Shown piece after piece: positions 5,428 to 7,869 of a stretch of 7,869 nucleotides of DNA. Numbering within the stretch: position 1 is the stretch's first letter; every line of letters begins with the position of its first letter. This stretch comes from Oligoflexales bacterium (GTDB lineage: Bacteria; Bdellovibrionota_B; Oligoflexia; Oligoflexales; CACXFL01): assembly GCA_028282865.1 (NCBI GenBank), contig JANQHA010000181.1, positions 1-7,869 of the forward strand, in the 5' to 3' direction. The notes beneath the pieces are model-generated. The model saw nothing but the letters and a program-made list of their open reading frames with translations, was not told where the DNA came from and ran no database searches. The position numbers and the translations under genes are program-made.

Positions 5428-5462
5428 AACTGAGGCTGCTATAAATGCACCTCAGTTTTTTT
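5428..5462 (+). terminator. Rho-independent terminator of the lipoprotein gene
   Basis: AACTGAGG at 5428-5435 pairs perfectly with CCTCAGTT at 5450-5457. TGC/GCA (5437-5439 with 5447-5449) can extend the stem inward past a bulged C, leaving a TATAAAT loop. A run of seven T follows (5456-5462). It lies 41 bp past the lipoprotein stop codon and should end the rightward island transcript before mtaB. Confidence 0.85.
5437..5445 (+). promoter_or_regulatory. Extended -10-like box for mtaB inside the terminator loop
   Basis: TGCTATAAA matches the extended -10 pattern TGn-TATAAT with one mismatch. The region 17-18 bp upstream (about 5416-5422) is a poor -35, which is tolerable for extended -10 promoters. 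Transcription would start near 5452, after most of the hairpin, giving an mtaB leader of only about 10-20 bases. Inferred from sequence alone. Confidence 0.4.
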
Positions 5463-5471
5463 GTGATGGCT

Positions 5472-6845
5472 ATGGAAAAGAATATATATATCAAAACATT
5501 AGGGTGCAAGGTCAACAGCTACGACGGCAATGCATTGATAAATCAGCTTGCGACTAGAGGGTTTCGGCAGGTCGCTGAAAGCAGCAAAGCGCAGCTATCT
5601 ATCATCAACTCCTGCTCTGTGACCGCCAACGCTGAAAAGCAGGCTAGATATCTTGCTAGAAAAATCAAAAAAGATAACCCTAACACAAAGATAATTGTGA
5701 CCGGATGCTACGCACAGGTGAACTCTGATGAACTTAGCCGACTCGACTACATTGACTACATCATACCCAACGAAGTAAAACACAAAGCGGCAGAGTTGAT
5801 TGAAACCTCGTTTAATTCCGACACGACCAAGCTGAGTGCTAGCAAATTACCTAGCGATGTGACACCCGTTACCAATAATAGGCAAAGTCATTTTAAGTCC
5901 TCGCTGACAATTTTTGATAGTGCGCATTCAAGTAGAACGCGCGCATTTTTAAAGGTTCAGGACGGATGTGATAATTTTTGCTCGTATTGTCTAATACCCT
6001 ACGCCCGCGGTGCCAGTAGAAGTGTGCCTTTTAATCAAGTCTTAGATGAAATTGAGCGACTTGGTAAACTCGGAACCCGAGAGATAGTATTCACAGGCAT
6101 TCACATAGGTGACTACGGTGAGGATCTACCAGAGCCGAAAAACGCCACGTTAACATCATTGTTAGCAAGGGCGCTCACCGCAGCACCAAATACCAGGTTT
6201 CGAATATCTTCGTTGGAGCCTCATGAGCTGACGGCAGATTTAGTAGAATTAATGGCCAGAAATAGCAGCCGATTCTGTCATCATTTTCACCTCCCTCTGC
6301 AGTCAGGTAGTGATCGCATTCTAAAACTTATGAGACGCCACTACGATACCAAAGAATATAGGGAAGGCGTAGCAATGATCCGCAGCCATTTTCCCCTGGC
6401 CAATATCGGTACAGACTTAATACCTGGATTTCCTGGTGAAACCGACGAAGAATTCGAAGATGGTTATCAGTTCGTCAAAGAGCTTGAGCTTTCTTACCTA
6501 CATGTTTTCCCTTATTCAAAGAGGCCAAACACCGCGGCAGCAAGGATGCCAAACCATGTCGCTTCTCAGGTAATAAAAGATCGTTCTGCCAAACTTCGCG
6601 ATCTATCGTCGAAGCTCGCCAAAGCGTACGGTATGAAGTTTATCAACACTACAACCGAGGTGATCTGGGAGCAAGATTGCGACGAGCTTGGCAGAAAAAA
6701 AGGTCTCAGCCAAAACTACCTCAATATCGTAGCACCTACCAGCAGTGCCAACCTTGACCAAGGGCTGCTATCTCGGGTTACTATAAAAGGGATGGTCGAC
6801 CACGCTACATTTTTGGCAGTACCAAACATCAATTCAAATCAATGA
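5472..6845 (+). CDS. mtaB: tRNA (N6-threonylcarbamoyladenosine(37)-C2)-methylthiotransferase MtaB
   Basis: A radical SAM methylthiotransferase that converts t6A37 to ms2t6A37 in ANN-decoding tRNAs. From ATG 5472 it has 457 residues, typical for the family. The UPF0004 domain has its three cluster-binding Cys, in TLGCKVN, NSCSVT and TGCYAQ. The radical SAM C-x3-C-x2-C follows in DGCDNFCSYCLIPYARG, then LPLQSGSD and GTDLIPGFPGETDEEF, and a TRAM RNA-binding domain covers roughly the last 60 residues. TLGCKVN near the N-terminus with this radical SAM motif points to MtaB rather than MiaB or RimO. Start choice: ATG 5445 also fits the frame and has TGAGG nine bases upstream, but its first residues would be encoded by the terminator arm and U-tract, and family members begin just before TLGCK. 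ATG 5466 is a second alternative. No clear Shine-Dalgarno precedes 5466 or 5472. The 3' end overlaps convergent thiI by 7 bp. Confidence 0.93.
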   Translation: MEKNIYIKTLGCKVNSYDGNALINQLATRGFRQVAESSKAQLSIINSCSVTANAEKQARYLARKIKKDNPNTKIIVTGCYAQVNSDELSRLDYIDYIIPNEVKHKAAELIETSFNSDTTKLSASKLPSDVTPVTNNRQSHFKSSLTIFDSAHSSRTRAFLKVQDGCDNFCSYCLIPYARGASRSVPFNQVLDEIERLGKLGTREIVFTGIHIGDYGEDLPEPKNATLTSLLARALTAAPNTRFRISSLEPHELTADLVELMARNSSRFCHHFHLPLQSGSDRILKLMRRHYDTKEYREGVAMIRSHFPLANIGTDLIPGFPGETDEEFEDGYQFVKELELSYLHVFPYSKRPNTAAARMPNHVASQVIKDRSAKLRDLSSKLAKAYGMKFINTTTEVIWEQDCDELGRKKGLSQNYLNIVAPTSSANLDQGLLSRVTIKGMVDHATFLAVPNINSNQ

Positions 6846-7869
6846 ACCCTTGATTGACTTGCAAGCCGCAATTGAGAAACTCCCCCAGCATAGCTATAGG
6901 CCTCGTAACCGCGATCTTGCATCCGCTCAGCTAATACAGCACTTTGTAACCCATATTGGCATACCAATACATAACGCTTATTCTTATCAAGCTTGGTAAA
7001 ATTTTGCATCAAATGCTCAGCGTCAAAGGTTTGGCTGCCTGGCATTTTCCAAGAGTCGGTGTCCTCATGGTCAGTGCAGTGAATGATTATGCTATCTTTA
7101 GATAATTCACGGGTAAATAAAAAGTCGCTTAGAAGATCATCGGTATCAGTCTCTCTGATATCTAATGATTTCATTTGCTCAACTGCTAAGTCATAGCAAC
7201 CCGCGTCAATTTCCTGCTCTTGCTGCCGCGCGACTTCGACAGACCCTTTAGTTACTGGGTGCTTAGGGGCAATGTTACAGTACTCTTTGACGTGCTCAGA
7301 AAGTGCGTGAGTACCGACAAACCGACTCATTGTAATAATTTCCTCTTTATCAAAACCTACTAACGGTCTTAGTACTGGAGTCGCAATGGCATCCTCTATC
7401 ACCCGAAGATTATATAGCGTCTGCGACGAAACCTGCCCCATCGCCTCGCCAGTAACCAAAGCTTCGGCACCTATATCATTAGCAACCTTCTCAGCCACAT
7501 GATACATCGCTCTTTTCAAAATCACCTGCGAATAGTTTTGTTTGACCTTAGCTCTAATCTCTCCAACTACTTCTGAAAACGGCACGATATAAAGCTTGGG
7601 CTGATATCCGTAGCACCAACGCTTAGCAAGTGCCGCAGTGACCGAAATAACCGAACGTTCGTAGGCACCACCCGCTAAGTTACAAAAGATAAAATCAAGC
7701 TCAACTCCACGCTTCAAAAGATACCAAGCGGCCACAGCGGAATCAAAACCACCCGATATAAGACAAAGGGCTCGACCCTGGACTCCAATCGGTAAGCCTC
7801 CGCCTGATTTACGCCTATCTAAGTAAAAATGGGCTCCATCTGGCCTTAGATCGATACGTATCTTAACCT
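6839..7869 (-). CDS. thiI: tRNA 4-thiouridine synthase ThiI with rhodanese domain (5' truncated by window edge)
   Basis: The frame is open from the right edge to TGA at 6839-6841; the GTG at 7735 is internal. ThiI adenylates U8 of tRNA and transfers persulfide sulfur to make s4U; in enterobacteria it also supplies sulfur for thiamine thiazole synthesis. About 343 residues are visible of a usual ~480. The missing part is the N-terminal ferredoxin-like and THUMP region. Visible in order: GAHFYLDRRKSGGGLPIGVQ, the PP-loop ATP-binding motif SGGFDS (7739-7756), LVTGEAMGQVSSQTL, and the conserved Cys of EYC (codon 7277-7279, equivalent by context to E. coli Cys344). A C-terminal rhodanese-like domain follows with the persulfide Cys in VLVCQYGLQSA (codon 6959-6961, equivalent to E. 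coli Cys456). Both cysteines of the disulfide relay are therefore present. The rhodanese fusion is the enterobacterial-type architecture; Bacillus-type ThiI lacks it. Confidence 0.93.
   Translation of the reverse strand, partial: VKIRIDLRPDGAHFYLDRRKSGGGLPIGVQGRALCLISGGFDSAVAAWYLLKRGVELDFIFCNLAGGAYERSVISVTAALAKRWCYGYQPKLYIVPFSEVVGEIRAKVKQNYSQVILKRAMYHVAEKVANDIGAEALVTGEAMGQVSSQTLYNLRVIEDAIATPVLRPLVGFDKEEIITMSRFVGTHALSEHVKEYCNIAPKHPVTKGSVEVARQQEQEIDAGCYDLAVEQMKSLDIRETDTDDLLSDFLFTRELSKDSIIIHCTDHEDTDSWKMPGSQTFDAEHLMQNFTKLDKNKRYVLVCQYGLQSAVLAERMQDRGYEAYSYAGGVSQLRLASQSRVH

Noticed and set aside
5445..5471. ATG 5445 as the mtaB start
   Set aside because: Not excluded, but the extra nine residues would be encoded by the terminator 3' arm and T-run, and MtaB proteins normally begin a few residues before TLGCK. 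Kept as an alternative.
7733..7735. GTG 7735 as the start of a 298-residue protein
   Set aside because: The frame continues upstream through the SGGFDS PP-loop and typical ThiI sequence to the window edge, so this GTG is internal.

Overview
The window looks like part of the chromosome of a Gram-negative bacterium of moderately low GC. Two predicted lipoproteins and two prepilin-like proteins imply an outer membrane and a type IV pilus or type II secretion machinery. The ThiI protein carries a C-terminal rhodanese domain, common in Gammaproteobacteria, but a deeper branch such as Bdellovibrionota/Oligoflexia cannot be excluded. No tRNA, rRNA, CRISPR array, transposase or integrase is visible.

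Layout. Positions 2-403 (+) hold the C-terminal end of a class V aminotransferase. Positions 414-5387 form an island of four exported proteins arranged divergently around a 169-bp AT-rich intergenic region. Leftward run an atypical prepilin-like protein (TTG start at 2850) and then a VWA-domain lipoprotein (1601-414). Rightward run a large type IV prepilin (3020-4393) and then a lipoprotein (4536-5387). A canonical terminator follows at 5428-5462. The right flank is housekeeping: mtaB (+, ending at 6845) and thiI (-, running off the right edge), whose 3' ends overlap by 7 bp.

The main observation is that the prepilin and the neighbouring lipoprotein end in the same ~190-residue, six-cysteine domain, about half identical by hand alignment and with identical cysteine-to-cysteine spacing. 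I recognise it as a DUF1554-type domain. Its core motif and the spacing of its last four cysteines closely resemble vertebrate endostatin, which has a C-type-lectin-like fold. One copy is predicted to ride on a pilus or pseudopilus subunit and the other on a lipid anchor. With a MIDAS-complete VWA lipoprotein and a pilin lacking Glu5 encoded next door, the island reads as a compact, possibly undescribed surface-adhesion or pilus-tip cassette. That function is inference; the domain architecture is read from the sequence.

Both right-flank genes act in tRNA sulfur modification: MtaB makes ms2t6A37, and ThiI makes s4U8 and can supply sulfur for thiazole synthesis. Regulatory observations include an extended -10-like box inside the terminator loop ahead of mtaB, mutually exclusive hairpins between the two rightward island genes, and three copies of a 9-bp direct repeat around the divergent promoter region.
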